Source of the DNA: JBKEAR01 sp047972425
Lineage (GTDB): Bacteria; Pseudomonadota; Alphaproteobacteria; JBKEAR01
Direction: 5' to 3'
NCBI GenBank assembly: GCA_047972425.1
Contig: JBKEAR010000059.1
Location: forward strand, 1 to 18,654
DNA length: 18,654 nucleotides
The notes beneath the pieces are model-generated. The model had not been told where the DNA came from. It worked only from the letters and a program-made list of their open reading frames with translations, and searched no databases. Positions 7,923 to 13,797 of the stretch are shown piece after piece. Each line of letters begins with the position of its first letter. The stretch's first letter is position 1. A program made the position numbers and the translations under genes.

Positions 7923-8263
7923 CGAGCCTTAAAATTTCCCTCGGGGCCAAAATTGAGCTGAATTTTCTTACAATTATGGAGCGATTGCAGGCGATAATTG
8001 GGTGGCGCAACCAAAACTTTACGCCCATCGGGGATAACCACAAAGTTAACGGGTTGCTCTATATTGGCACGTATCCGCCGAATGGATATTTTTTTGCCAT
8101 CACAAGTGACTTTATGTAATTTAATTGTATGGCCGGTTTGGTTGTTCAGGTTTATGCCATCGGTTGTTACGCTAGCCTTTAACCCTTCACTTAACGGCAA
8201 ACCGACATGGGCTTGGGCATAAAAAGAAAATAAACTAAATAAAAAAACCAATAAATACCGCAT
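7919..8263 (-). CDS. Small secreted protein coupled to HupE, mature N-terminal histidine
   Basis: A 114-residue protein with a clear signal peptide (MRYLLVFLFSLFSFYAQA). Cleavage after AQA would leave His19 as the first mature residue (HVGLPLSEGL). The remaining 96 residues look beta-rich, with Cys54 and Cys98 as a likely disulfide and further histidines at 45, 50 and 96. The ATG overlaps the hupE stop (ATGA), so the two are translationally coupled and probably work together. A free N-terminal histidine is a copper ligand in CopC-like proteins and lytic polysaccharide monooxygenases, so a periplasmic metal-binding role beside a metal transporter is plausible. That is inference; I do not recognise a named family. 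Confidence 0.75.
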   Translation of the reverse strand: MRYLLVFLFSLFSFYAQAHVGLPLSEGLKASVTTDGINLNNQTGHTIKLHKVTCDGKKISIRRIRANIEQPVNFVVIPDGRKVLVAPPNYRLQSLHNCKKIQLNFGPEGNFKAR

Positions 8264-8883
8264 CAGATTATTCCATTATTAATTAACACCAAATAAAGGC
8301 CAATGCCCGCAATGGCGGCACCAAATTTTGCCCGTAAGGTTTCGGGGCGGGCGGCTTTATTACAAAGCTCACCCAAAATAACACCCAAAATATGAATAAG
8401 CGCTGTGGCAATCATAAAGCCAGCCACATACATGCCGGGGTGCGAAACATTACCCATCTCGGCACCATGGGCATGGCCATGAAAGAAAGCAAAAATGCTC
8501 ACAAAGACCATAGCAAGAGGGGTAGAAACTTTATATTCCGATGCTATTACAAGCCCTAAGGCTAAAGAAGATGCCCAAATGACATTTTCCACAACCGAAA
8601 ATTCACCAATCATCGGAATTTCAATACCCAAAATACCAACAAGACCGCCAATCATCATGACAAATACAAATAATGCAGGTACAAACCATATGGCATTTTT
8701 ATTGGGTAATTGTACCGAGAGCAAACCCACAGCCAACATAGCAAGTAAATGGTCAAAGCCAAAAATCGGGTGGGTAAAGCCGCTTAAAAAGCTACCATGG
8801 GCACCTTCTACAACGCCCGATGCCGCCGCCGTTAAACCCAATAAAAATATTAATCCGGTTGTTAAATAAGTATAAAATTTCAT
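8263..8883 (-). CDS. hupE: HupE/UreJ-family metal (Ni/Co) transporter
   Basis: A 206-residue inner-membrane protein with a signal-peptide-like first span (MKFYTYLTTGLIFLLGLTAAASG) and about six further hydrophobic segments. The family motif HX5DH is present as HPIFGFDH (H38, D44, H45), and a second histidine-rich motif FFHGHAHGAEM lies in a later span. Members of this family move nickel or cobalt and are often found near hydrogenase, urease or cobalamin genes, none of which are in view, so the metal is uncertain. In-frame ATGs at 8916 and 8904 would add a charged tail before the signal peptide; the start at 8883 is preferred. It lies after thiN and overlaps the small secreted-protein gene. 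Confidence 0.85.
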   Translation of the reverse strand: MKFYTYLTTGLIFLLGLTAAASGVVEGAHGSFLSGFTHPIFGFDHLLAMLAVGLLSVQLPNKNAIWFVPALFVFVMMIGGLVGILGIEIPMIGEFSVVENVIWASSLALGLVIASEYKVSTPLAMVFVSIFAFFHGHAHGAEMGNVSHPGMYVAGFMIATALIHILGVILGELCNKAARPETLRAKFGAAIAGIGLYLVLINNGII

Positions 8884-8947
8884 TACTCGTTTTCTTTCTA
8901 TCATTATCCTATCCATATTTTAATGGGTAAATTATTTGGTGTAACCC

Positions 8948-9646
8948 TTAATTGCCGATAAATAAAAAATATCCCCCTTTATGGCAGGTGATTTTGATAT
9001 GTTCGGCGATGGCTAAATTACGAATACCCAAATTGCCACCCAAGGTAAATGCGGCTTTATCCACATTCCATTTAAGCCCTTGGGTTGAAACCACACATTG
9101 GGGGAAGGGAAAGAGAGAGACCATTTTATCTTGAATATCGTTAATGATGGTTGTGCGGTTTACATAATAATATATCTGGTCATCACTAAAAAAGCGGATG
9201 TGAATGCGCTCGTTAAGTTTCATGGCGGTTGATAAATTACCCAAATAATGGTCGCCATCGCCACCATGGGCATTATAAACATCAACCGATGTAAAACCTT
9301 GCTCAATTAAATAGCCCAAGGCTTTTTCAAAATCGGTATAATCTTGGTTAGGGGTATGAATGGTTGCGATATGCGCAGCTATATTTTGGCTAGAGTCAAA
9401 ATCGCCAATCACCGTATGAAAAGGCACAATGTCTCTGAGCTTATTGTAAGCGCCATCGGTGGCAAATATCTGGTGATAATCGGCAAAATCTGGGTGTTTT
9501 TTACCGAGCTCACCGTTTAAGAATAATAAAGCTTTTTTCAAAATTTTTGGCTCCGCAATTTCGGTTGGTATTATAACCGTGTGCAGAGCCAAAAGTAAAT
9601 GGATTTTGCGGTTAAAGTTTAAGCCGCTTGTTGTTTCATTGGCCAA
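8948..9646 (-). CDS. thiN: Thiamine diphosphokinase
   Basis: Transfers diphosphate from ATP to thiamine, making the cofactor thiamine diphosphate. The family motifs appear in order: LFLNGEL, ATDGAYNKL, VIGDFDS, TPNQDYTDFEKAL, AHGGDGDHYLGNLSTA, SLFPFP, and TLGGNLGIRN near the end. The only ATG (9646) overlaps the hemA stop by 28 bp and has a poor ribosome site. A TTG at 9541 has GCGGAG 9 nt upstream and would give a 197-residue protein starting MKKALLFLNGEL, which fits the family length well. The longer ORF is listed here, but the shorter start may be the real one. It is second in a probable hemA-thiN-hupE operon. Confidence 0.85.
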   Translation of the reverse strand: MANETTSGLNFNRKIHLLLALHTVIIPTEIAEPKILKKALLFLNGELGKKHPDFADYHQIFATDGAYNKLRDIVPFHTVIGDFDSSQNIAAHIATIHTPNQDYTDFEKALGYLIEQGFTSVDVYNAHGGDGDHYLGNLSTAMKLNERIHIRFFSDDQIYYYVNRTTIINDIQDKMVSLFPFPQCVVSTQGLKWNVDKAAFTLGGNLGIRNLAIAEHIKITCHKGGYFLFIGN

Positions 9647-10848
9647 CCGCCGATTTTACGGCGTAAATCATTTAAGCAAGAAATCAAATGCTCAATTTCG
9701 GCATCGGAATGTAAAGGCGATGGCGTTAAGCGCAAGCGCTCGGTGCCTTTAGGTACAGTTGGGTAATTAATCGGCTGTACATAAATACCATATTCGTTAA
9801 TGAGCATATCGGTAATTTGCTTGCATTTTACGGGGTCGCCCACCATTAAAGGCACAATATGGGTGGTTGTGCGCAAAATTGGGAAGCCCTCTTCTAACAA
9901 GCGTTGCCGTGTTTTTTCGGCTTGGGCTTGGTGGGTGTTGCGTAATGCTTGCCCTTCATCACTCATAATAATATCAATGGCTTGTATTGCCCCTGCGGCA
10001 ATTGCCGGGGGTAGGGCTGTTGAGAATATAAACCCATGGCCAAAGGAGCGTAAAACATCTACCGCATCAACCGAGCCTGTTACATAGCCGCCAACATTGC
10101 CTAAAGCTTTGGCCATTGTGCCCTCAATAAAGGTAATGCGTTTGCTTAAGCCAAATTCATCGGACTTTCCGCCGCCATGGGGGCCGTAAAGACCAACCGC
10201 ATGCACTTCATCCAGCCATGTCATTGCTTTAAATTCATCGGCTAAATCGCAAATTTCATGCATGGGTGCAACAGAGCCATCCATAGAATAAACGGATTCG
10301 AATACAATAATCTTGGGTCTATCAACAGGTAAAGATTCTAATACACGGCGTAAATCGGCCATATCGTTATGTTTAAAAATCACCTTATCGGTTTGCCCCG
10401 CACGAATACCGGCAATCATCGAGTTATGATTGGCGGCATCTGAAATATAAATTAAACCGGGCATAATTTGTCCCAAAGCCGAAAGCCCGGCCATATTGCT
10501 TATCCACCCCGATGAATAAGTAAGAGCCGCTTGTTGGTTATGTAATTTTGCCAATCGTTGCTCTAATTGCACATGTAAATTATTGGTTCCGCCAATGTTG
10601 CGGGTTCCGCCAGCACCGGCCCCTTGGGAATCTAAAGCGGCTTTTGCGGCTGTAATAACATCGGCATTTTGCCCCATGGCTAAATAATCATTAGAGCACC
10701 AAATGGTAATTTCTTTAATACCATCTTCGGTATGCCAAAGGGCTTTGGGATATTGCCCTTGTAATTTCTCTAAAGGTGCAAAATATCTGTAACGCCCTTC
10801 ACCCCGAATATTATTTAATGTTTGGCTAAAATATGCCTGATAATCCAT
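9619..10848 (-). CDS. hemA: 5-aminolevulinate synthase (C4 pathway)
   Basis: Condenses glycine with succinyl-CoA to 5-aminolevulinate, the first step of haem synthesis in alphaproteobacteria; PLP-dependent. The 409-residue protein opens MDYQAYFSQTLNNIRGEGRY, the usual ALAS N-terminus. It has the glycine-rich GAGAGGTRNIGGT (76-88), Asp213 in WLDEVHAVGLYG, which contacts the PLP ring, and the PLP lysine K247 in EGTMAKALGNVGGY. An upstream in-frame start (10920) would add 24 residues of no family resemblance and lies inside the promoter, whereas AGGGA is 8-9 nt before the ATG at 10848. The first gene of a minus-strand operon with thiN and hupE. 2-amino-3-ketobutyrate CoA ligase is a relative, but the N-terminus identifies ALAS. 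Confidence 0.95.
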   Translation of the reverse strand: MDYQAYFSQTLNNIRGEGRYRYFAPLEKLQGQYPKALWHTEDGIKEITIWCSNDYLAMGQNADVITAAKAALDSQGAGAGGTRNIGGTNNLHVQLEQRLAKLHNQQAALTYSSGWISNMAGLSALGQIMPGLIYISDAANHNSMIAGIRAGQTDKVIFKHNDMADLRRVLESLPVDRPKIIVFESVYSMDGSVAPMHEICDLADEFKAMTWLDEVHAVGLYGPHGGGKSDEFGLSKRITFIEGTMAKALGNVGGYVTGSVDAVDVLRSFGHGFIFSTALPPAIAAGAIQAIDIIMSDEGQALRNTHQAQAEKTRQRLLEEGFPILRTTTHIVPLMVGDPVKCKQITDMLINEYGIYVQPINYPTVPKGTERLRLTPSPLHSDAEIEHLISCLNDLRRKIGGWPMKQQAA

Positions 10849-10891
10849 TATTTTATTCCCTAAAAATTCTACCCTATTTATTAATTTACCG

Positions 10892-10920
10892 ATTATATAA
10901 GCGGATAATTTTAGAATCAA
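10892..10920 (-). promoter_or_regulatory. hemA promoter
   Basis: On the minus strand TTGATT (10920-10915), a 17-bp spacer, and a perfect TATAAT (10897-10892). Transcription would start near 10885, giving a leader of about 37 nt to the hemA ATG. Confidence 0.7.
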
Positions 10921-10977
10921 TATAAAGAATATGAAAATTGCTAAATTAAGTATTTTTTCTGCAAAAATAAAGGTTTG

Positions 10978-10994
10978 TTAATAATCATTATTAA
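10978..10994. promoter_or_regulatory. Fur-like palindrome upstream of hemA
   Basis: TTAATAATCATTATTAA is a perfect 17-bp palindrome. Its centre matches the 7-1-7 Fur model (TGATAATnATTATCA) except for one symmetric base pair on each side. It lies about 58 bp upstream of the hemA -35 box. Iron control of hemA is established in alphaproteobacteria, mainly via Irr/Fur-family proteins. AT-rich DNA makes chance palindromes more common. Confidence 0.4.
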
Positions 10995-11142
10995 TTATGT
11001 GGGTATATTCGTGTTTTTTCAGCAAATTTTTTTAAAATAGATTCCGTTCTAAATAAATTGAAAATAATTAACTCAGATTGTTTCGGCTATTCATATTATC
11101 TTATTATTTTGGAGGAATAGGCAATAAATATACAGAAACAGG

Positions 11143-11640
11143 CATGTTTATGTTTATGCCGGGTTTCCGCGGAGTTTAAATGGGCTTAATGTTTTTATGG
11201 AAGTTATGAATGAACGGAAAGCTCAAGGCATAAGTGATGAAGTTGGAGCCACAGCCTCCCCCATTGATATTGATATCCCCATGGCCGAATATGGCAATGG
11301 GGTACGTACCGAGCTTGTGGGCGTTGATTTAACAAAAAATCCCCCCGAATGGGCGCAATTTGCATCGGTTATTGATGAATTTCTGACATCGCACTTATTT
11401 GGCGATATTTTTGCCCGCGATGTCCTCACCTACCAACAAAGGGAGCTGGCAACGATTGGCGTACTTGTGGCATTAGATGGCGTAGAATCCCAATTAGGTT
11501 CCCATTTATTTATGTCGCTTAAAGTCAGTATAACGCCCGAGCAGCTTTATGAATTTGTGGCATTGGTTGATGATAATTTCGGTAGCCAAAAAGCCAATAT
11601 GGCTAAAGCGATTTTGGATCAAATTCTGTCAACAAATTAG
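11143..11640 (+). pseudogene. Carboxymuconolactone-decarboxylase-family protein, 5'-truncated remnant
   Basis: The only ATGs in this frame (11197, 11206) lie inside homology, not at its start: codons 11143-11196 read HVYVYAGFPRSLNGLNVF, the typical end of a first CMD domain, and run into MEVMNERKAQGI and a linker. A second CMD domain follows (about FLTSHLFGDIFARDVLTYQQRELATI onward, ending near 11637). An in-frame TAA at 11125-11127 closes the frame upstream. The residues that normally precede YAGFP are missing, so about half of a two-domain protein is lost. The second domain has no CxxC redox pair, so it would not be an AhpD-type peroxidase. A shortened product from 11197 (147 aa) is possible; the alternative is an intact gene with a non-standard start near 11128, after GGAGGA at 11111. 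Confidence 0.65.
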
Positions 11641-11651
11641 TGAATTTATAC

Positions 11652-11672
11652 ATTCCCGACATAATCGGGAAT
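11652..11672. repeat. Small perfect hairpin after the CMD remnant
   Basis: ATTCCCGA (11652-11659), loop CATAA, then TCGGGAAT (11665-11672). No T-run follows on the plus strand, so termination is doubtful. It marks the boundary between the remnant and the toxin-antitoxin promoter. Confidence 0.45.
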
Positions 11673-11731
11673 CCGTTCATTCAGGGCTATTAAGGTTAAG
11701 AGCGGTTATATTAAGGCAATCATATATCATC

Positions 11732-11760
11732 TTGACAAATTGTACAATAAATAGTACATA
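11732..11760 (+). promoter_or_regulatory. yefM-yoeB promoter with overlapping YefM operator
   Basis: A perfect -35 TTGACA (11732-11737), 17-bp spacer, then TACATA (11755-11760). TGTACA at 11741-11746 lies in the spacer, and a near copy AGTACA at 11753-11758 covers the -10. Their centres are 12 bp apart, the spacing reported for TGTACA-containing YefM operators in E. coli. Repressor binding here would block polymerase directly. Confidence 0.65.
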
Positions 11761-11790
11761 TTGTGTATGTTCACCTATAAGGATAAAAAT

Positions 11791-12045
11791 ATGGAAGCGA
11801 TTAGCTATTCTGAATTTAGAAAAGACTTGGCACAAAATCTTAAAAAAGTGAATGAAAGCCATAGCCCTTTATTAATCACCCGAAGCCGAGGGGGAGATGC
11901 TGCTGTTGTGCTTTCTCAAGAGGATTACAATTCATTACAAGAAACCCTTTATCTACTTTCTAGCCCCAAAAATAACGAGCGTTTAAGCCAATCTTTAGAG
12001 GATTTTAAAAAGGGTAATTTTCAAAGCCATGATTTATCCGAATGA
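11791..12045 (+). CDS. yefM: YefM-type antitoxin (Phd/YefM family)
   Basis: An 84-residue antitoxin that neutralises YoeB and represses its own operon. It starts MEAISYSEFRKDLAQNLKKVNES, as YefM proteins do. ITRSRGGDAAVVLSQEDYNSLQETLYLL follows the family pattern of the N-terminal DNA-binding fold, and the acidic, flexible C-terminus (about residues 60-84) should wrap the toxin. AGGA lies 8 nt before the ATG at 11791; an upstream TTG at 11761 in the same frame overlaps the promoter and is rejected. The gene overlaps yoeB by four bases (ATGA). Confidence 0.92.
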   Translation: MEAISYSEFRKDLAQNLKKVNESHSPLLITRSRGGDAAVVLSQEDYNSLQETLYLLSSPKNNERLSQSLEDFKKGNFQSHDLSE

Positions 12046-12302
12046 AAAAATCTTTAATGTGGACCCCCAATGCATGGGAAGATTATTTATATTGGCAACA
12101 AACAGATAAAAGAAAAGTAAAGGCAATTAATGCGCTCATAAAAGAGATACTGCGCACCCCTTTTACAGGTAAAGGAAAACCCGAACCCCTCAAACATCAT
12201 TATCAAGGCTGTTGGTCTCGAAGAATAGATATTGAGCATCGCCTTGTCTATTCCGTTCTTGATGATAAAATAGTGATATTACAATGCCGTTATCATTATT
12301 AA
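12042..12302 (+). CDS. yoeB: YoeB-type ribosome-dependent mRNA interferase toxin
   Basis: An 86-residue RelE-superfamily endoribonuclease that cuts mRNA in the ribosomal A site. It is close to E. coli YoeB throughout: DYLYWQQTDKRKVKAINALI, RTPFTGKGKPEPLKH, CWSRRIDIEHRLVY and the terminal CRYHY. The key residues are kept: Glu48, Arg67, His85 and the C-terminal Tyr86, equivalent to E46, R65, H83 and Y84. The toxin thus appears intact. It is coupled to yefM by the ATGA overlap. The pair lies between hemA and ffh in an accessory stretch with the CMD remnant and the coiled-coil gene. Confidence 0.95.
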   Translation: MKKSLMWTPNAWEDYLYWQQTDKRKVKAINALIKEILRTPFTGKGKPEPLKHHYQGCWSRRIDIEHRLVYSVLDDKIVILQCRYHY

Positions 12303-12400
12303 TAACAATATTTTCTCATAACAAAACCATCGCTTATCAATAGGTCAGCCTCCGAAAATATTTATTGTGAATGACTTATGTGTGTTGCATCAATCACCTT

Positions 12401-12441
12401 TCATAAAAGGGGTAAGTTGCGCAAGCAACTTGGGGTGTGTT
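12401..12441 (-). repeat. Dispersed hairpin repeat, copy 1
   Basis: Read on the minus strand: AACACACCCC (12441-12432), a perfect hairpin AAGTTGC/GCAACTT with a 4-nt loop, then ACCCCTTTTATGA ending near 12400. The same order, AACACACCCC then hairpin then CCCCTTTTATGA, recurs at 18098-18135. It overlaps the stop codon of the coiled-coil gene by two bases and may act as that gene's terminator, the CCCCTTTT run being the only T-rich part. Confidence 0.6.
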
Positions 12442-13423
12442 AATCTTCGTCCTCTACTTCTTCATCTTGAGGTCGAGAAACTTCTTCTTTATTTTTCTCC
12501 TTATTGCTTTTAGCCTTTTTTGTATTCTTTAAGCCATAAAGTTCATTAACCGTTTCAGATGGATTGTTAATAAGCTCTTTTATAATGGAATCGAATAGCA
12601 AAATAAACTCAGCATCATCATGTGATAATAAAAATTGCTTTCTATAGCCAGTAATAGCTTCAAGAACTGTTGCTTTATGGGTATACTCATCAGCCTGTTT
12701 ACGGAAAATAGATGATTGTTTGCTTGAGAAATTCATAAGCCAAACTAAAATAGGAATTAAGGCAAAGGTGAACAATATTCGGACACCAACAACTCCCACA
12801 GAAAGGTCATTACTATTAAAGATTTTATATACTACAAAGCCTGCAACTAAAACAGCAAGAATGCCTAAAAAAATGCTTAAGCCACTCCAAAATTTTGCAC
12901 CATCCTGAAGTCTTTTGGCCTGTATATTGAATGTACCATGTATTGTTCTATCGGATAAATTTTGAAGTAGCTCTTGTGATTTTTCATTAAGATTTTTAGT
13001 TAAATCTTCGGTTACTTTTATTTGGTTAGTTAGTTTGGTATAACCTTCTTTTCTTGCATCTGAATCTACTTCATTATTTTTTATAGTAGTTTCATATCTT
13101 TTTTCAAGAATAGTTAAGTCATCTTGATAGCTTTTAATGTCTTCATCTATCTTTTTATGTTTTTCAATGATTTGTTGAATATAAGAATCAGCATTTTTTT
13201 TTAAGTTTTCAATCGCTGTTGCATTCGTGTTTGCGTTTGTCAATATTGTCTGTAAATTTCTGGATAATGCTATAATTTCTTCATATTTTGTTTTTATTTC
13301 TTCGTGTTCTTCTTTTATTTTTTTTAATGTTTCTGACTGTTCTCTGAGGAAAGAATGCAACTCTGTTACATATTCCTGTAATGGTTCTTTATTTAGTTCT
13401 AGAAAATTTTCCTTTAATTCCAT
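12440..13423 (-). CDS. Coiled-coil protein with two membrane segments, unknown function
   Basis: A 327-residue protein. Residues 1-160 are highly charged (Lys/Glu-rich) with long heptad-like stretches, so an extended coiled coil is likely. Two hydrophobic spans follow at about 178-202 and 211-232. Next comes a cytoplasmic-looking helical part including RKQADEYTHKATVLEAITGY (241-260), then a disordered Lys- then Asp/Glu-rich tail ending EEVEDED. There is no signal peptide and no enzymatic motif. GAGG lies 5 nt before the ATG. The coding sequence is more AT-rich and codon-poorer than ffh beside it, and it is flanked by inverted AACACACCCC motifs (12432-12441 and 13512-13521), suggesting acquired DNA. 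Possible roles include envelope organisation or defence, but nothing in the sequence decides. Confidence 0.8.
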   Translation of the reverse strand: MELKENFLELNKEPLQEYVTELHSFLREQSETLKKIKEEHEEIKTKYEEIIALSRNLQTILTNANTNATAIENLKKNADSYIQQIIEKHKKIDEDIKSYQDDLTILEKRYETTIKNNEVDSDARKEGYTKLTNQIKVTEDLTKNLNEKSQELLQNLSDRTIHGTFNIQAKRLQDGAKFWSGLSIFLGILAVLVAGFVVYKIFNSNDLSVGVVGVRILFTFALIPILVWLMNFSSKQSSIFRKQADEYTHKATVLEAITGYRKQFLLSHDDAEFILLFDSIIKELINNPSETVNELYGLKNTKKAKSNKEKNKEEVSRPQDEEVEDED

Positions 13424-13511
13424 TTTTACCTCTAACCTTTTATTATTAAAGCTATTATAAGATAATAATTATTTATTATCTATAAGAAAACAAAGCCTAT
13501 TTAAACCAAAA

Positions 13512-13557
13512 AACACACCCCGTGTAGCTAAAGCTAGATTCCCCTCTAAAGAGGGGA
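13512..13557 (+). repeat. Dispersed hairpin repeat, copy 2 (with second hairpin)
   Basis: AACACACCCC (13512-13521), then the small hairpin TAGC-TAAA-GCTA (13525-13536), then TCCCCTC-TAAA-GAGGGGA (13540-13557). The layout matches copies 1 and 3, but here the CCCC run forms its own hairpin. Both hairpins have the loop TAAA. Confidence 0.6.
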
Positions 13558-13590
13558 TGTTCGTTCTCTTATATTACAGAATAGAGCATA

Positions 13591-13691
13591 GGGAAAGCAA
13601 TGGCTTTCCCCTTTAGGTAAACACGAAGTGTTTCGGGGTATAGGGGCAGAGCCCCATACAGAAATAACCCTGTTGACTCTTATTTCCGTAT
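13591..13691. repeat. Run of further hairpins upstream of ffh
   Basis: Four more inverted repeats follow copy 2: GGGAAAGC/GCTTTCCC with loop AATG (13591-13610), AAACAC/GTGTTT with loop GAA (13619-13633), GGGGC/GCCCC with loop AGA (13643-13655), and GAAATAA/TTATTTC extended by ATAC/GTAT (13656-13691). No gene fits in 13424-13797. The last hairpin places the ffh -35 box in its loop. Confidence 0.55.
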
Positions 13692-13701
13692 CGTGTATAA
13701 G
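13673..13701 (+). promoter_or_regulatory. Promoter of the ffh-rplS operon
   Basis: TTGACT (13673-13678), 17-bp spacer, TATAAG (13696-13701). The predicted transcript starts near 13708, giving a leader of about 90 nt. Confidence 0.65.
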
Positions 13702-13732
13702 CAACAAACATATTAAGAATACGCTGATTTCG

Positions 13733-13759
13733 GCCAGTCTACGAGTTTCGTACGCTGGC
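13733..13759 (+). promoter_or_regulatory. Hairpin in the ffh 5' leader
   Basis: GCCAG (13733-13737) pairs with CTGGC (13755-13759), and inside it TACGA with TCGTA around loop GTT, separated by a 2x2 internal loop. It lies 27 bp before the ribosome site AGGA of ffh and could control mRNA stability or translation. No known leader family was recognised. Confidence 0.4.
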
Positions 13760-13797
13760 TTATTTGGCATTGTGCAAATTTATGTTAGGAAACAAAG

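Noticed and set aside
8940..9700. TPP riboswitch near thiN
   Set aside because: No CTGAGA or other thi-box sequence is present upstream of thiN or hemA.
11549..11862. Overlapping ORFs across the CMD end and yefM promoter
   Set aside because: They cover the promoter and operator of yefM and resemble no protein; they are frame shadows.
13708..13797. 4.5S (SRP) RNA gene next to ffh
   Set aside because: The conserved SRP RNA tip motif with GGAAGCA-type loops is missing; only a small leader hairpin is present.
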